Source of the DNA: Clostridiales bacterium
Lineage (GTDB): Bacteria; Bacillota; Clostridia; Christensenellales; Pumilibacteraceae
Direction of reading: 5' to 3'
Assembly (NCBI GenBank): GCA_022508505.1
Contig: JAFLVC010000001.1
Span: 1-64,000 of the forward strand
Length of the DNA stretch: 64,000 nt
Each line of letters begins with the position of its first letter. Position 1 is the first letter of the stretch. Below, in pieces: positions 7,444 through 15,936 of this stretch. The position numbers were made by a program, and so were the translations under genes. The notes beneath the pieces were generated by a model, which searched no databases, was not told where the DNA came from, and saw only the letters and a list, made by a program, of their open reading frames with translations.

Positions 7444-10400
7444 TTAAGCAACCGTGATAGTGAAGCTCTGCGTGAAGGTCTGCGTGAAGTTGACTCTGAC
7501 AAAGCCCATGTACACATAGAGCGCCGCCGCATTGGCAGTAACGTTAAATATGTAAGTTCCTGCCGAAGCGATGCTGCCGCTGAGCGTGCCGTCCGCATTC
7601 AGCGTAAGGCCTTCGGGAAGGTTCTCGCTCGTGTAGGTTATCGCGGTGCAGTCTCCGGTAACGGTGCCGATGAGCATTCCGGGCATACCGATGCCTGCGC
7701 CGATGTCAACGTTATCCTTCCAGATAGTTTCGCCGACTTTGAAGGCTGTCGTAGTGAAGCTTCCGTTAACTGCCGCGCCCGCAGTCGCATTCAGCGAGCC
7801 GCTGTACGAGATGCTGTCCTTAACTACAACCTTAACATTGAATGTCTTTGAAATCCACCCGTCTACGAGCATGGAAACCTTTATGTTATATTCGTTTGAC
7901 TCGTGGAATACGCCTGAAATGACTCCTTCAGGGCTGAGAGAAACCTCTTCGGGAAGCTCGCCTTCTACAACTTTCACATCGGAGAATGCGACGCAGTTGA
8001 ATGTTTCGGGTGTGACGAGGAATGTGTTTACCATACCACCGTTAAACTCGACAGTCTGATCGGTTACGGTCGTGCCGTTGTCAATGCCGTTGGAGTTTGC
8101 CGTAGCATACAGGTTGTGGAGAGCTGCTTGACGGACGATATACCACTGCGTGGGAGATGCCGTACCGTCAATCTTGACCATGTTAGCACCCGCATCGTAA
8201 ACGCCTACTTCGAGATCGTTTGCCCTTGCCTCGGGACGGGACGCCGTGGGCGTGCCTGCGCCGAGAGGCGTATCGATGCCTGCGCGAAGCATCATGTCCA
8301 TATCGGGATGTCCGCCACCTGCGACCGAGTCGGTGATATTCATGCCCTTAAAGTCCCATTCCCCACGGAGAATGCCGTTGTAAAGAGCATAGCTGTTGTA
8401 AACTCTGCGGTTGCCTATTCTGTTGCCGCCGCCCATCGTGCCAAGCGAACGACCTTGCTTCAATGCGATTTCATACGGTTTGAGATAGATCTCGCGAATT
8501 GCCTGCTCGGTTGCGTATGTGCAGATGCCGCCACGGTCGGTTTCTTGGTCATTAAGGAACATATGTTTAAGGAAACAAACGGTTCCCTTGGAGGTCGCGC
8601 CGCGAATGACCGCAGCAACGATTTTTCCGCCGAGCACGCCGTCCTCGGAGTAGTACTCGAAGTTACGGCCGCCGAGCGCCGAACGGTGCGTGTTGCACGC
8701 AGGACCGTACCAGCCGGGGGTGTTGGTGAGAAGCGACTCGTTGCCAACCATAACACCCTGCTCTTCGGCGAGCTCGTCGTTCCAAGTGGAAGCGATGAGA
8801 ACTGCGCCCACCCAGAAGGTGCCCATGCCGTTTGCGGTTTCGGCTATCATTGCGGCCTCTTCTTCCGAGACTTTGCCGTAGTAGTTTTTTCCCTGATTAT
8901 TGCCGTACCAAGCCAATTGGCTGGGGCCGTCTATGTCGAGCTGGAAGGGCATGTTGACGGACATGACCGAAGGTCTGCCGTACGAACCCTGCGAAGCGAG
9001 CTGGCAAAGCTCTTCCCAAGTGAGCTGGTTCATAAACTCTTCCCACTTCTTGCTGCCGTCATCGGTACCCTGAACGAGCGTGCCGTTCTTGACAGTGAAG
9101 TTGGTGTAATCAACGCCGGACATTTCGCCGATTTTGATTTTAACGTCGCTGTAATCTTCGCTGTGGCTTGCCGCCTGCTTCCAGCCGGAAGGCACGGAGT
9201 TGATGTTCCAAAGCGGATTGTCCGCGTCGTCGGTGACGGGACTGTAAGTGTCGTACGCCGTCATCATGTCGACCCACGCCTGGTTGACCGTCCTGTCTTC
9301 CTTGGTAGCGGGTTCGGGCTGCTTAAGTCCGTCCGCGCGGGAAATCAAGTGGTTTATGAGCGACTCGTTAGTCGTGTTGTACTCCGCATAGTCGCCGTCC
9401 GTCTGGCTGAATACAGCGGTGATTTCCTTGCCTGTATCGAGGTCGGTCTCGCTCTTGATCGTCTTGTCGACCGTTCTCTTTACGGAGAGCACGGGCGTAT
9501 GCGAATCGCGCGCGGCGATAATCTCGTAGTTGCCCGACTCGATCTCGTAGCCGTAGAAGTCGTTGCCGTTTTTGTCGCTCCAGTCAAAGGACGCCATATC
9601 CTGCGCCGCAAACTTGAGCGTGAGCGTCTCGCTCTGCCCGGGCTTCAAGAGCTTGGTCTTGCCGTAAGTGACAAGCACTCTTTCCGCTTTTTCGATGCCG
9701 CCCTTCTTGTACGGCTGCTTGACATAGATTTGAACGACATCCTTGCCGGTCATATCGCCGGTATTTGTAACCTTGACCTTCATGGTGACGGTCTGGTTCG
9801 CCGCGGAAATCTTGGCCGAGGGAGCGACGTCGTTTCCGAGCTCCCACTTGAACGTCGTGTAAGAGAGGCCGTGTCCAAAAGGATATACGACATTCTCGGC
9901 GTACCATTCGTCGCCCGTGCCTTTCTTCGCCGCATTCATATCGGCGGCGACCGTCTCGTAGTAACGGTAGCCGACATAGATATCCTCGCGGTATTCGACG
10001 CTGTGATATCTCGTCTTGCTGTCGCCGTTATAGAAATAGTTGTCGTACCCTTCGCCGTTCTGCGACATATCGCCGAAGTTGGTATAGGAAGGATCCTTGG
10101 TTATGTCCGCCGACCAGAGGTCTACCGTGTGGCCGGAGGGGTTGACGGTACCGTTCAAAATCTCGCCGATAGCTGCCGCGCCGTCGTTACCGACATGACC
10201 GACATAAAGTATGGCGTCGACGCCGAGGTTGTCCGCCGTCTTGGGAGCATTGAGCTCGCCGAGCTCGATGACGTTACCGGTGTTGACGAGAACGATGACC
10301 TTTTTGAAGTTGGCCTTTGCGTGCTTTACGAGCGCAATCTCGTCCTCGGTAAGCTGCAATACGTGATAGTCCTCGTGCGCAATCTCGTCAAGGCCTTCCG

Positions 10401-11061
10401 CGCCCGAACGAGAGAATGTGATGATCGCCGCGTCGCCGTACGAACGGTATGTTTTTGTGATCATGTCGTTGTAGTAGCTTAGAGGAAGCTCGTGCGTGAG
10501 CGTCTGCGAGCTGCCGCTTCCGGGCGAGAATTCTTCATAACTCATATCGCCGATGTTGGTTTTGTACAAATCCAACACCTTTTCGTTGAGCTTAAATCCC
10601 GCCGCCTTCATGCTGCCCTCGAGCGTGGTGGGATCTATTTTGTAGGAATTGGGAGCCTTGTTGCTCGAATCGCCGGGGTTACCGTTACCCGAACCGCCGC
10701 CGCCCGTCTGGATGTCGACCGACTTCACGCCCAGAAGCGTTACATAACGCTCGTCTCTCGTCAAGGGGAGTGCGCCGTTCTCGTTTTTGAGAAGAACCAT
10801 GCCCTCCTCCGCGAGACGGACGTTGATGTCCCTGCCTGCTTCGTGCGCGTCATCAAGCGTGTTGTAGTCGGCATAGAACTTGCCCTTTTCTTCGGTGTAA
10901 CCCGAAGTTACGTCGGTCGTAGACACAGTGCCTTCCGTGAGGTAGTTGCCACCGCCGTTGCCTCCGGTCGAACTGCCGCCGGCACCGCCGCAAGCCGTCA
11001 ACGCCATGACGCCGCAAAGCATCAGAGAGGTTAGAGCTAACCTTTTTTTGCCTTTTTTCAC
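7444..11061 (-). CDS. GH3-family lipoprotein, permuted order with C-terminal Ig-like domains
   Basis: About 1205 residues. Lipoprotein signal (lipobox LTAC), GH3 C-type domain (about 85-320, SGAEGLDE), FnIII-like domain (425-490), barrel-type domain (about 675-1000) and two Ig-like modules at the end (LPEEVSLSPEGVISG and LPEGLTLNADGTLSG, He_PIG-like). The barrel motifs depart from the norm: KHMFLND instead of KHF, and NITDSVAGGG around the expected nucleophile Asp (about 913). Activity or specificity may therefore differ from its neighbour. GTG at 11061 is preferred because AGGAGG is 7 nt upstream; the ATG two codons earlier is only 1 nt from that site. First gene of the block. Confidence 0.87.
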   Translation of the reverse strand: MKKGKKRLALTSLMLCGVMALTACGGAGGSSTGGNGGGNYLTEGTVSTTDVTSGYTEEKGKFYADYNTLDDAHEAGRDINVRLAEEGMVLLKNENGALPLTRDERYVTLLGVKSVDIQTGGGGSGNGNPGDSSNKAPNSYKIDPTTLEGSMKAAGFKLNEKVLDLYKTNIGDMSYEEFSPGSGSSQTLTHELPLSYYNDMITKTYRSYGDAAIITFSRSGAEGLDEIAHEDYHVLQLTEDEIALVKHAKANFKKVIVLVNTGNVIELGELNAPKTADNLGVDAILYVGHVGNDGAAAIGEILNGTVNPSGHTVDLWSADITKDPSYTNFGDMSQNGEGYDNYFYNGDSKTRYHSVEYREDIYVGYRYYETVAADMNAAKKGTGDEWYAENVVYPFGHGLSYTTFKWELGNDVAPSAKISAANQTVTMKVKVTNTGDMTGKDVVQIYVKQPYKKGGIEKAERVLVTYGKTKLLKPGQSETLTLKFAAQDMASFDWSDKNGNDFYGYEIESGNYEIIAARDSHTPVLSVKRTVDKTIKSETDLDTGKEITAVFSQTDGDYAEYNTTNESLINHLISRADGLKQPEPATKEDRTVNQAWVDMMTAYDTYSPVTDDADNPLWNINSVPSGWKQAASHSEDYSDVKIKIGEMSGVDYTNFTVKNGTLVQGTDDGSKKWEEFMNQLTWEELCQLASQGSYGRPSVMSVNMPFQLDIDGPSQLAWYGNNQGKNYYGKVSEEEAAMIAETANGMGTFWVGAVLIASTWNDELAEEQGVMVGNESLLTNTPGWYGPACNTHRSALGGRNFEYYSEDGVLGGKIVAAVIRGATSKGTVCFLKHMFLNDQETDRGGICTYATEQAIREIYLKPYEIALKQGRSLGTMGGGNRIGNRRVYNSYALYNGILRGEWDFKGMNITDSVAGGGHPDMDMMLRAGIDTPLGAGTPTASRPEARANDLEVGVYDAGANMVKIDGTASPTQWYIVRQAALHNLYATANSNGIDNGTTVTDQTVEFNGGMVNTFLVTPETFNCVAFSDVKVVEGELPEEVSLSPEGVISGVFHESNEYNIKVSMLVDGWISKTFNVKVVVKDSISYSGSLNATAGAAVNGSFTTTAFKVGETIWKDNVDIGAGIGMPGMLIGTVTGDCTAITYTSENLPEGLTLNADGTLSGSIASAGTYIFNVTANAAALYVYMGFVRVNFTQTFTQSFTITVA

Positions 11062-11097
11062 AATCATTCCTCCTATGATTTTTGTTTACTTGGCATC

Positions 11098-11127
11098 ATG
11101 ATAACCATTAAATATATTGTTTGACAA
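11098..11127 (-). promoter_or_regulatory. Candidate promoter of the GH3 operon
   Basis: On the minus strand TTGTCA (11122-11127), an 18-bp spacer, then TATCAT (11098-11103), about 35 bp ahead of the GH3 start. Confidence 0.45.
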
Positions 11128-11169
11128 GACACAGTTCAAATTTGACAGCTATTTACGCATACTTTGCAC

Positions 11170-11202
11170 AAAAAACGCTTCCGAGTAAAGTCTCGGAAGC
11201 GT
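11170..11202 (-). terminator. Terminator after the sensor kinase
   Basis: An 11-bp stem, ACGCTTCCGAG (11175-11185) with CTCGGAAGCGT (11192-11202), followed on the minus strand by six T. It separates the two-component operon from the GH3 operon. Confidence 0.88.
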
Positions 11203-11228
11203 CCGTGGTAATATTGTACTGGCTCTAT

Positions 11229-12578
11229 TTATTGCGGAAACACAAGCTTTAATGAAAACACGTCGTCGTATGTTTCTGCGGACAGCGTGCCGCCGTACTT
11301 TTCCGCAATGCTCTTCATGCTTTTAATGCCAAGTCCGTGCATCCTCTTGTCCTTATCCGTTTGAGGAAGCCCTCCCGAGAACTTGATCTCGCGCTCGAAA
11401 AAGTTTTCGAAGATTACGGCAAACTCTTTTTCGGCGGCGGTTTGGCTGACGCTTATTATGCGCTTTTCGGGCGGGAGATCTTGCACGCAGTCGATGGCGT
11501 TATCTATCGCATTCGCAAACAGCGAGTACAGCTCAAACTTAGGGATAAATCCCAATCTCTTCCCGTCTATCATGCAATTAAACCGTATCTGTTTTTGCAT
11601 ACATAAAAGATATTTGGAAGTGAACAATGTGTCCAGCGCGTCGTTCCCCGTCTTGAACTCGGCGTCGCAGGTGTTTATTTCCTTCAACACCTCTTGCTTT
11701 TCGTCTTCCGTCCCTATCGCCGAAATGAAATGCTTAATGTCGTGCAAGCGCGTGTTGAGCGCCCGCACGCTCTCGGACTCTTCCTCGTACTGCTTTCTGC
11801 GCTCCTCCAAAATGAAGTCGAGTAGCTCGTTCTCTTCCGTCATAGATTGGAGATAGTTGGAGCTGAAGCTGAGCAAGAAAGCAATGAACGCGATGATAGA
11901 CGTGGACAAATAGACGTAAACCAGCGAACCTATCCCCGCCATACTGTCGATTCCGTTCATATCGAATATAATAATCGCGCTGTTTGCGTAAGATATTCCG
12001 AACGTATTATAAACAATCGATACGGCTACGACAAATAGCGACGCCACAAGCTGCATTCTTCTGTGAATGCGTGGCCGCATATTAGCAAGCTTTCTTCGAA
12101 TATACCCGAAATAAAATGCGGCATAAATGCCGGCCGAAAGCAACAGATTAAGCGCAAGTCCCCATCCGTAAGGCAAAGACGGAACGGCGAGCGCAATCAA
12201 ATCCCATACGCGCGCCCCAATGTGCTGCATACAATAGCCGGCAACGGCAAAAAACACCGCTTCCCATGCCGATATGGCAAAACAGCAATATCCCATAACG
12301 CCGGAAAGTACAAATACAGTCAAAAATTTCAGCGATTGGAGGAAGATGTCAATCTCATAATACGGGGTGAAAGAAAAGTACGCCGTAAATGCCAGATAGA
12401 CGGCAAAGATGACAAAAATCGAAAGCGACAACCGCACTGCATAACGCTTCCTCTTGGGCGAAAAGCCTGCAATCATCAAAACTGCGATTATTACCGTTAT
12501 GCAATATGCAACCGCACTTAGAAAATCCTGTAAAGTGCTCGTCCCTGACATAATCGCGGCGCTTAATTTTCCGTTCAT
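11229..12578 (-). CDS. AgrC-like sensor histidine kinase
   Basis: About 449 residues. Six or seven membrane helices fill the first 245 residues, then a coiled coil, an H-box (LHDIKHFI), an N-box (NAIDNAIDC) and a G-box (HGLGIKSMK). This is the HPK10/GHKL architecture of peptide-sensing kinases such as AgrC. The start at 12578 is chosen because it forms a TGATG overlap with the regulator's stop codon and has GGAG 6 nt upstream; an ATG four codons earlier is also open. It is translationally coupled to the LytTR regulator. No agrB/agrD-like genes are visible here, so the ligand is unknown. The GH3 operon directly downstream is a plausible target. Confidence 0.88.
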   Translation of the reverse strand: MNGKLSAAIMSGTSTLQDFLSAVAYCITVIIAVLMIAGFSPKRKRYAVRLSLSIFVIFAVYLAFTAYFSFTPYYEIDIFLQSLKFLTVFVLSGVMGYCCFAISAWEAVFFAVAGYCMQHIGARVWDLIALAVPSLPYGWGLALNLLLSAGIYAAFYFGYIRRKLANMRPRIHRRMQLVASLFVVAVSIVYNTFGISYANSAIIIFDMNGIDSMAGIGSLVYVYLSTSIIAFIAFLLSFSSNYLQSMTEENELLDFILEERRKQYEEESESVRALNTRLHDIKHFISAIGTEDEKQEVLKEINTCDAEFKTGNDALDTLFTSKYLLCMQKQIRFNCMIDGKRLGFIPKFELYSLFANAIDNAIDCVQDLPPEKRIISVSQTAAEKEFAVIFENFFEREIKFSGGLPQTDKDKRMHGLGIKSMKSIAEKYGGTLSAETYDDVFSLKLVFPQ

Positions 12579-13309
12579 CAAGTACTCCACACGCCCTTTT
12601 CGTTAAATGACGGATTTATCGCTTTGAGCCCCGACAAAAACTCCTTTTTATAACCGCGCGTCATAAAAACCGCAGACTTGCCGACCGTCACTTGATTGCC
12701 CACTATTTCTTTGATATGGTTTACATTGACCAGCGTGGAAACACTGCACCTTAAAAAGCCGCATGCGGACAGCTCCGACACCAGCTCCTTCATCGTCTTG
12801 GTGTAGGAAGAAAACTCGCCCTCGGCTGTATTGTAATTCAACTGGTGCCCTCTCGATTCCACAAAATAAATGTCTTGAACGCCGACCTTTTTGAACCCGC
12901 CTTTTACGAACAGGTTGATATATTCTTCCGTCTTTTTGGAAAGCCCGCGGCAAACCCTATCCATTCTCAGTTTTAAGTCATAATACTCAAAAGGTTTTAC
13001 AATATAATCGACGGCATTGACGCTGTATCCTTCTATCGCGAACTGTGCCATGGACGTGATAAAAATGAGCGCAACCCCGCCGTCCTTCTCGCGCAGCATA
13101 TGCGCCGCTTTCATGCCGTCCATGCCTTTTAAGTTGATGTCCATAAAGACAATGTCGTACTGCGGCTTATAATTTTCCAAAAAAGCCTCGGCATAAGGAA
13201 AGACCTTTGTCTTGATTGACTCGCCCTTCTCATCGCAATACTTATTAAGGGCGTCGGCCAAGTCCTGCGCCGCCTTTTCCTCATCCTCTACAATCGCTAC
13301 ATTCAGCAT
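12578..13309 (-). CDS. LytTR-family response regulator (AgrA-like)
   Basis: 243 residues. The receiver domain has the acidic pocket near VEDEE, phosphoacceptor D57 in IVFMDINL and the conserved Lys in VKPFEY. A LytTR DNA-binding domain (about 135-235) has the typical FVESRGHQLNY and RCSVSTLVNVNHI stretches. Partner of the adjoining kinase. GGGAG lies before the ATG. Direct and inverted ACAGTA elements upstream (13346-13384) may be its own binding sites. Confidence 0.92.
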   Translation of the reverse strand: MLNVAIVEDEEKAAQDLADALNKYCDEKGESIKTKVFPYAEAFLENYKPQYDIVFMDINLKGMDGMKAAHMLREKDGGVALIFITSMAQFAIEGYSVNAVDYIVKPFEYYDLKLRMDRVCRGLSKKTEEYINLFVKGGFKKVGVQDIYFVESRGHQLNYNTAEGEFSSYTKTMKELVSELSACGFLRCSVSTLVNVNHIKEIVGNQVTVGKSAVFMTRGYKKEFLSGLKAINPSFNEKGVWST

Positions 13310-13345
13310 GAATCTTCTCCCTTTTTTCTGCTGTAGTGTAAGTGA

Positions 13346-13384
13346 TTAACTGTTTTACAGTAGAGCATGTAAAGGCTCTACTGT
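13346..13384. promoter_or_regulatory. Candidate LytTR-regulator binding sites
   Basis: TTAACTGT (13346-13353), ACAGTAGAGC (13357-13366) and GCTCTACTGT (13375-13384) are repeats of one element in both orientations, just upstream of the regulator gene. They resemble the ACAGTTAAG half-sites bound by AgrA/LytTR proteins. The last two also form a 10-bp hairpin followed by TTTTT on the plus strand, so a terminator is the alternative reading. Confidence 0.4.
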
Positions 13385-13410
13385 TTTTATTTGGGGAACC
13401 CAAATAAAAA
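13384..13410. terminator. Bidirectional terminator
   Basis: A perfect 12-bp inverted repeat, TTTTTATTTGGG (13384-13395) and CCCAAATAAAAA (13399-13410). It gives a T-run on either strand. Between here and 13562 only AT-rich sequence without a convincing gene is seen. Confidence 0.65.
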
Positions 13411-13561
13411 TCGAAGCAAAGACGTATACGCCCCGCCGCAAACATTCTTACATTTATTATAGCATTTTATATTCGATAAATCAACACTTTTTAGAAATCT
13501 GCAAAGCGCACAAATAACTCTTATCGCTCCCAAAGTAATCGCTATAATTCTTCTTTGCTTT

Positions 13562-13723
13562 TCACCTTGCATCTGCACCACTATTTCTCATCTCTTCCCC
13601 CATTAAAGTCAAGATCGACGAACATAGCACATCTATCACATCTTGCGGCATCAGAGCCAAGCTTGGCTTGCCGTTAATGAATACTGTAAGTCCTAAGTCG
13701 TTTACTATTTCTACTTTTTCCAT
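13562..13723 (-). CDS. Small hypothetical protein, 53 aa
   Basis: Begins MEKVEIVNDLGLTVFING and ends in EEMRNSGADAR. It has no membrane segment or cysteines. ATG 13721-13723 lies 5 nt after a strong GGAGG, better than upstream starts in the same frame. Not recognised. It sits upstream of, and divergent from, the serine recombinase unit, so it may belong to that mobile segment. The 13724-13901 gap holds nothing recognisable. Confidence 0.55.
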   Translation of the reverse strand: MEKVEIVNDLGLTVFINGKPSLALMPQDVIDVLCSSILTLMGEEMRNSGADAR

Positions 13724-13901
13724 AAGCGCCTCCATGACAACAGCGTACACCATAATTTCGGTTTTCGCCCATATATTCATTCTATAAGTTCCGAATGCTA
13801 CTCTTGCTGTTCACTATCTAACCGAATATCGACCAAATATCTTCAATACAGCTATTGCCGATTTCTCTTTCGATAGCGGCTGTGCCCGAATAAGTCCTTT
13901 G

Positions 13902-13980
13902 CCGTCAAGGGTAGAAAATATTACTTAAACCATTGAGAGTAAAAACTCTAACGTAATATTTTCTACTGTTTCCTTGACGG
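13902..13980. repeat. Large three-tier inverted repeat upstream of recombinase
   Basis: CCGTCAAGG (13902-13910) plus GTAGAAAATATTAC (13911-13924) pair with GTAATATTTTCTAC (13953-13966) and CCTTGACGG (13972-13980): 23 bp with one 5-nt bulge. Inside is a smaller hairpin, AGAGT-AAAA-ACTCT (13936-13949). It could be a structured leader RNA of the recombinase unit or a recombination or protein-binding site. Confidence 0.7.
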
Positions 13981-14077
13981 TTTATTTTTACTTGAAATCA
14001 TATTCATTTAACAAAGGCCTTTTCGGGCTTTTTCTCTGTTTGTCGAAAGAGAAATTCGGCAAAGGAGATATTCAGTT

Positions 14078-14200
14078 ATGTTAGAGTCAGTTAGTGCTGT
14101 GTTAGGGTATTGCCCTATCGACATTGGGTTTTGCAAGAGCGGACATTGTGACGCTTTGCAGTTTTACGGTGTAAGCTGTATGCGTGAGGTAATGTTATGA
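14078..14200 (+). CDS. 40-aa Cys-rich micro-ORF coupled to recombinase
   Basis: ATG 14078 follows AAAGGAG by 10 nt. The product starts MLESVSAVLGYCPIDIGFC and contains four cysteines, three of them in CPIDIGFCKSGHC, a possible metal-binding cluster. The stop TGA (14198-14200) overlaps the recombinase ATG (14197-14199) as ATGA, so translation is probably coupled. It may be a recombination cofactor or only a translational lead-in. It does not resemble a family known to me. Confidence 0.6.
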   Translation: MLESVSAVLGYCPIDIGFCKSGHCDALQFYGVSCMREVML

Positions 14201-15708
14201 AGACAGCTGTGATTTACGCAAGATATTCAAGCGAAAGGCAAACGGAGCAGTCAATAGAAGGTCAACTCCGCGATTGCAACGAGTACGCAGAGCGGAACGG
14301 TATCTTAATAGTGGATGCATATATAGACCGCGCTATGACCGGCACGAACGATAAACGAACTAACTTCCAGCTTATGCTCAAGGATAGCGCTAAACGGGCT
14401 TGGGATTATGTACTTGTTTGGAAAACAGATCGTTTCGGGCGGAATAAGTATGAGATTGCCATGAATAAGCACGTTCTGAAAGTGAACGGCATCAAGCTCA
14501 TATCCGTTAAAGAAAACATCCCCGATGGGCCCGAAGGAATTATCCTCGAAAGCCTGCTCGAAGGCATGGCCGAATACTATTCCGCAGAGCTTAGTCAAAA
14601 GGTAAAGCGTGGAATGAGAGAGTCGCGCAGTAAGGGCAACTTTACCGGCGGGTTCCTGTTATTCGGATACCGAGTCGAAAATAAGAAAATCGTTATCTAC
14701 GAGGACGAAGCGCAGGTAGTCAGACAGATATTCGCAGATTGCGCGTCGGGTAAACTGGTTAAGACCATAATAGAGGAGCTGCGCGAAAAGGGCATACTCA
14801 ATCGCGGCAAGCCGTTCGCAAGAAACACCGTTTACCACATGCTTGCCAATGAAAAGTACGCCGGCATTTACAGACACGGTGACGAAGTGTTTACAAACAT
14901 TTATCCGCGAATTGTTTCCGATGATGTTTTCTCGATTGTGGCGGCTAAAATAGCGCGAAACAAGTGCGGAAAACACAAGCCGTTTGTTCACTATTTACTG
15001 CGGAACAAGATGATCTGCGGCTATTGTGGTAAGCCCGTCAATTCCGATGCCGGGACTTCAAAGAGCGGTGAGATCCGACGGTATTATAAATGCTCCGGAA
15101 AACGAGCAAACAAGAACTGTCCTTGTAATCCTATACGCAAAGAACTTTTAGAACAAATCATTGTCGATACTACATACGAGGCGTTGGCGTCAAATGAAAG
15201 TATTTCCTTGCTCGCCGATAGAATAATCGAACTGCACAAGAAAAAAGAAAACGACACGTCAATATTGAATCTATTGAAAAGCGAATACACCGAAACGGAA
15301 CGAGCTATAAACAACATTCTGTCGGCCATGGAGCAAGGCGTATTTACAAACTCTACAAAAGAGCGCTTGGAACAATTAGAGCAGAAGAAAACGGAGCTTT
15401 GCGAAAAGTTAGAGCTAGAAAAATCCAAGGACAGGCTATCCCTAACCAAAGCAGACATTATTAAATTCATTTCGACAGCGTTAAAGAAAGACCCACGACC
15501 AATGACAGACGCCCTGATAAAACAAGTCGTGTTATACAACGACAAGATAGAAATATACTACAACTATGTAAACAAACCGAGTCCCGACGTAACAGACGAC
15601 CGTCGGGATTTTATTTTTTACTCTTGCACAAAATCATTTGAGATAGACCAACGAAAATACGATTGCCCTATTGTTACTTTGACATTTCAGATAGATTTAT
15701 TGGTGTAA
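14197..15708 (+). CDS. Large serine recombinase
   Basis: 503 residues. The N-terminal resolvase domain has YARYSSERQ with catalytic Ser11, followed by the WKTDRFGRN and LLESLLEGMAEYYSAEL motifs. Next come a recombinase domain (about 165-260), a zinc ribbon (CGYCGKP...CSGKR...CPC, about 275-315) and a long coiled coil (about 350-425). This is the architecture of phiC31/Tn4451-type integrases that insert or excise elements between short att sites. The gene ends 65 bp from tRNA-Ser and lacks obvious cargo beyond two small ORFs, so it may be the remnant of an element. It is only distantly similar to the recombinase at 21363. Confidence 0.93.
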   Translation: MKTAVIYARYSSERQTEQSIEGQLRDCNEYAERNGILIVDAYIDRAMTGTNDKRTNFQLMLKDSAKRAWDYVLVWKTDRFGRNKYEIAMNKHVLKVNGIKLISVKENIPDGPEGIILESLLEGMAEYYSAELSQKVKRGMRESRSKGNFTGGFLLFGYRVENKKIVIYEDEAQVVRQIFADCASGKLVKTIIEELREKGILNRGKPFARNTVYHMLANEKYAGIYRHGDEVFTNIYPRIVSDDVFSIVAAKIARNKCGKHKPFVHYLLRNKMICGYCGKPVNSDAGTSKSGEIRRYYKCSGKRANKNCPCNPIRKELLEQIIVDTTYEALASNESISLLADRIIELHKKKENDTSILNLLKSEYTETERAINNILSAMEQGVFTNSTKERLEQLEQKKTELCEKLELEKSKDRLSLTKADIIKFISTALKKDPRPMTDALIKQVVLYNDKIEIYYNYVNKPSPDVTDDRRDFIFYSCTKSFEIDQRKYDCPIVTLTFQIDLLV

Positions 15709-15726
15709 AAGCCGCTTTTTGGGCAC

Positions 15727-15767
15727 AAAAAATACCCATCTGAACCTTTTAGGTGTTCAGTTGGGTA
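15727..15767 (-). terminator. tRNA-Ser terminator
   Basis: TACCCATCTGAAC (15733-15745) and GTTCAGTTGGGTA (15755-15767) form a stem with one mismatch. On the minus strand six T follow. It probably ends both the tRNA and the convergent recombinase. Confidence 0.8.
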
Positions 15768-15772
15768 CCACT

Positions 15773-15861
15773 TGGCGGAGCGGGTGGGATTCGAACCCAC
15801 GAGCCCTTGCGGGCTACCTGATTTCGAGTCAGGCCCGTTATGACCACTTCGATACCGCTCC
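15773..15861 (-). tRNA. tRNA-Ser(CGA)
   Basis: 89 nt. The acceptor GGAGCGG pairs with CCGCTCC, with G discriminator and an encoded CCA. The anticodon loop CTCGAAA gives CGA (reads UCG). A long variable arm typical of tRNA-Ser is present, and the T-loop is GTTCGAATC. Confidence 0.95.
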
Positions 15862-15936
15862 AAATATATTGACACGTCGATTATACACTCGCATTGACTT
15901 TTTGTCAAGCGAATAAACCTCGGTGCCGAAAACTGT

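Noticed and set aside
8116..10482. Long plus-strand open frame opposite the second GH3 gene
   Set aside because: Antisense shadow of a gene with clear domains; no start site or recognisable product.
13387..13581. 64-aa minus-strand open frame after the small protein
   Set aside because: No ribosome site of its own, overlaps the stronger 53-aa gene and runs through the terminator hairpin at 13384-13410.
14016..14060. GGCC/GGGC hairpin with T-run before the micro-ORF as a riboswitch
   Set aside because: The stem is short and imperfect and no known aptamer core is visible; noted only as part of the structured leader.
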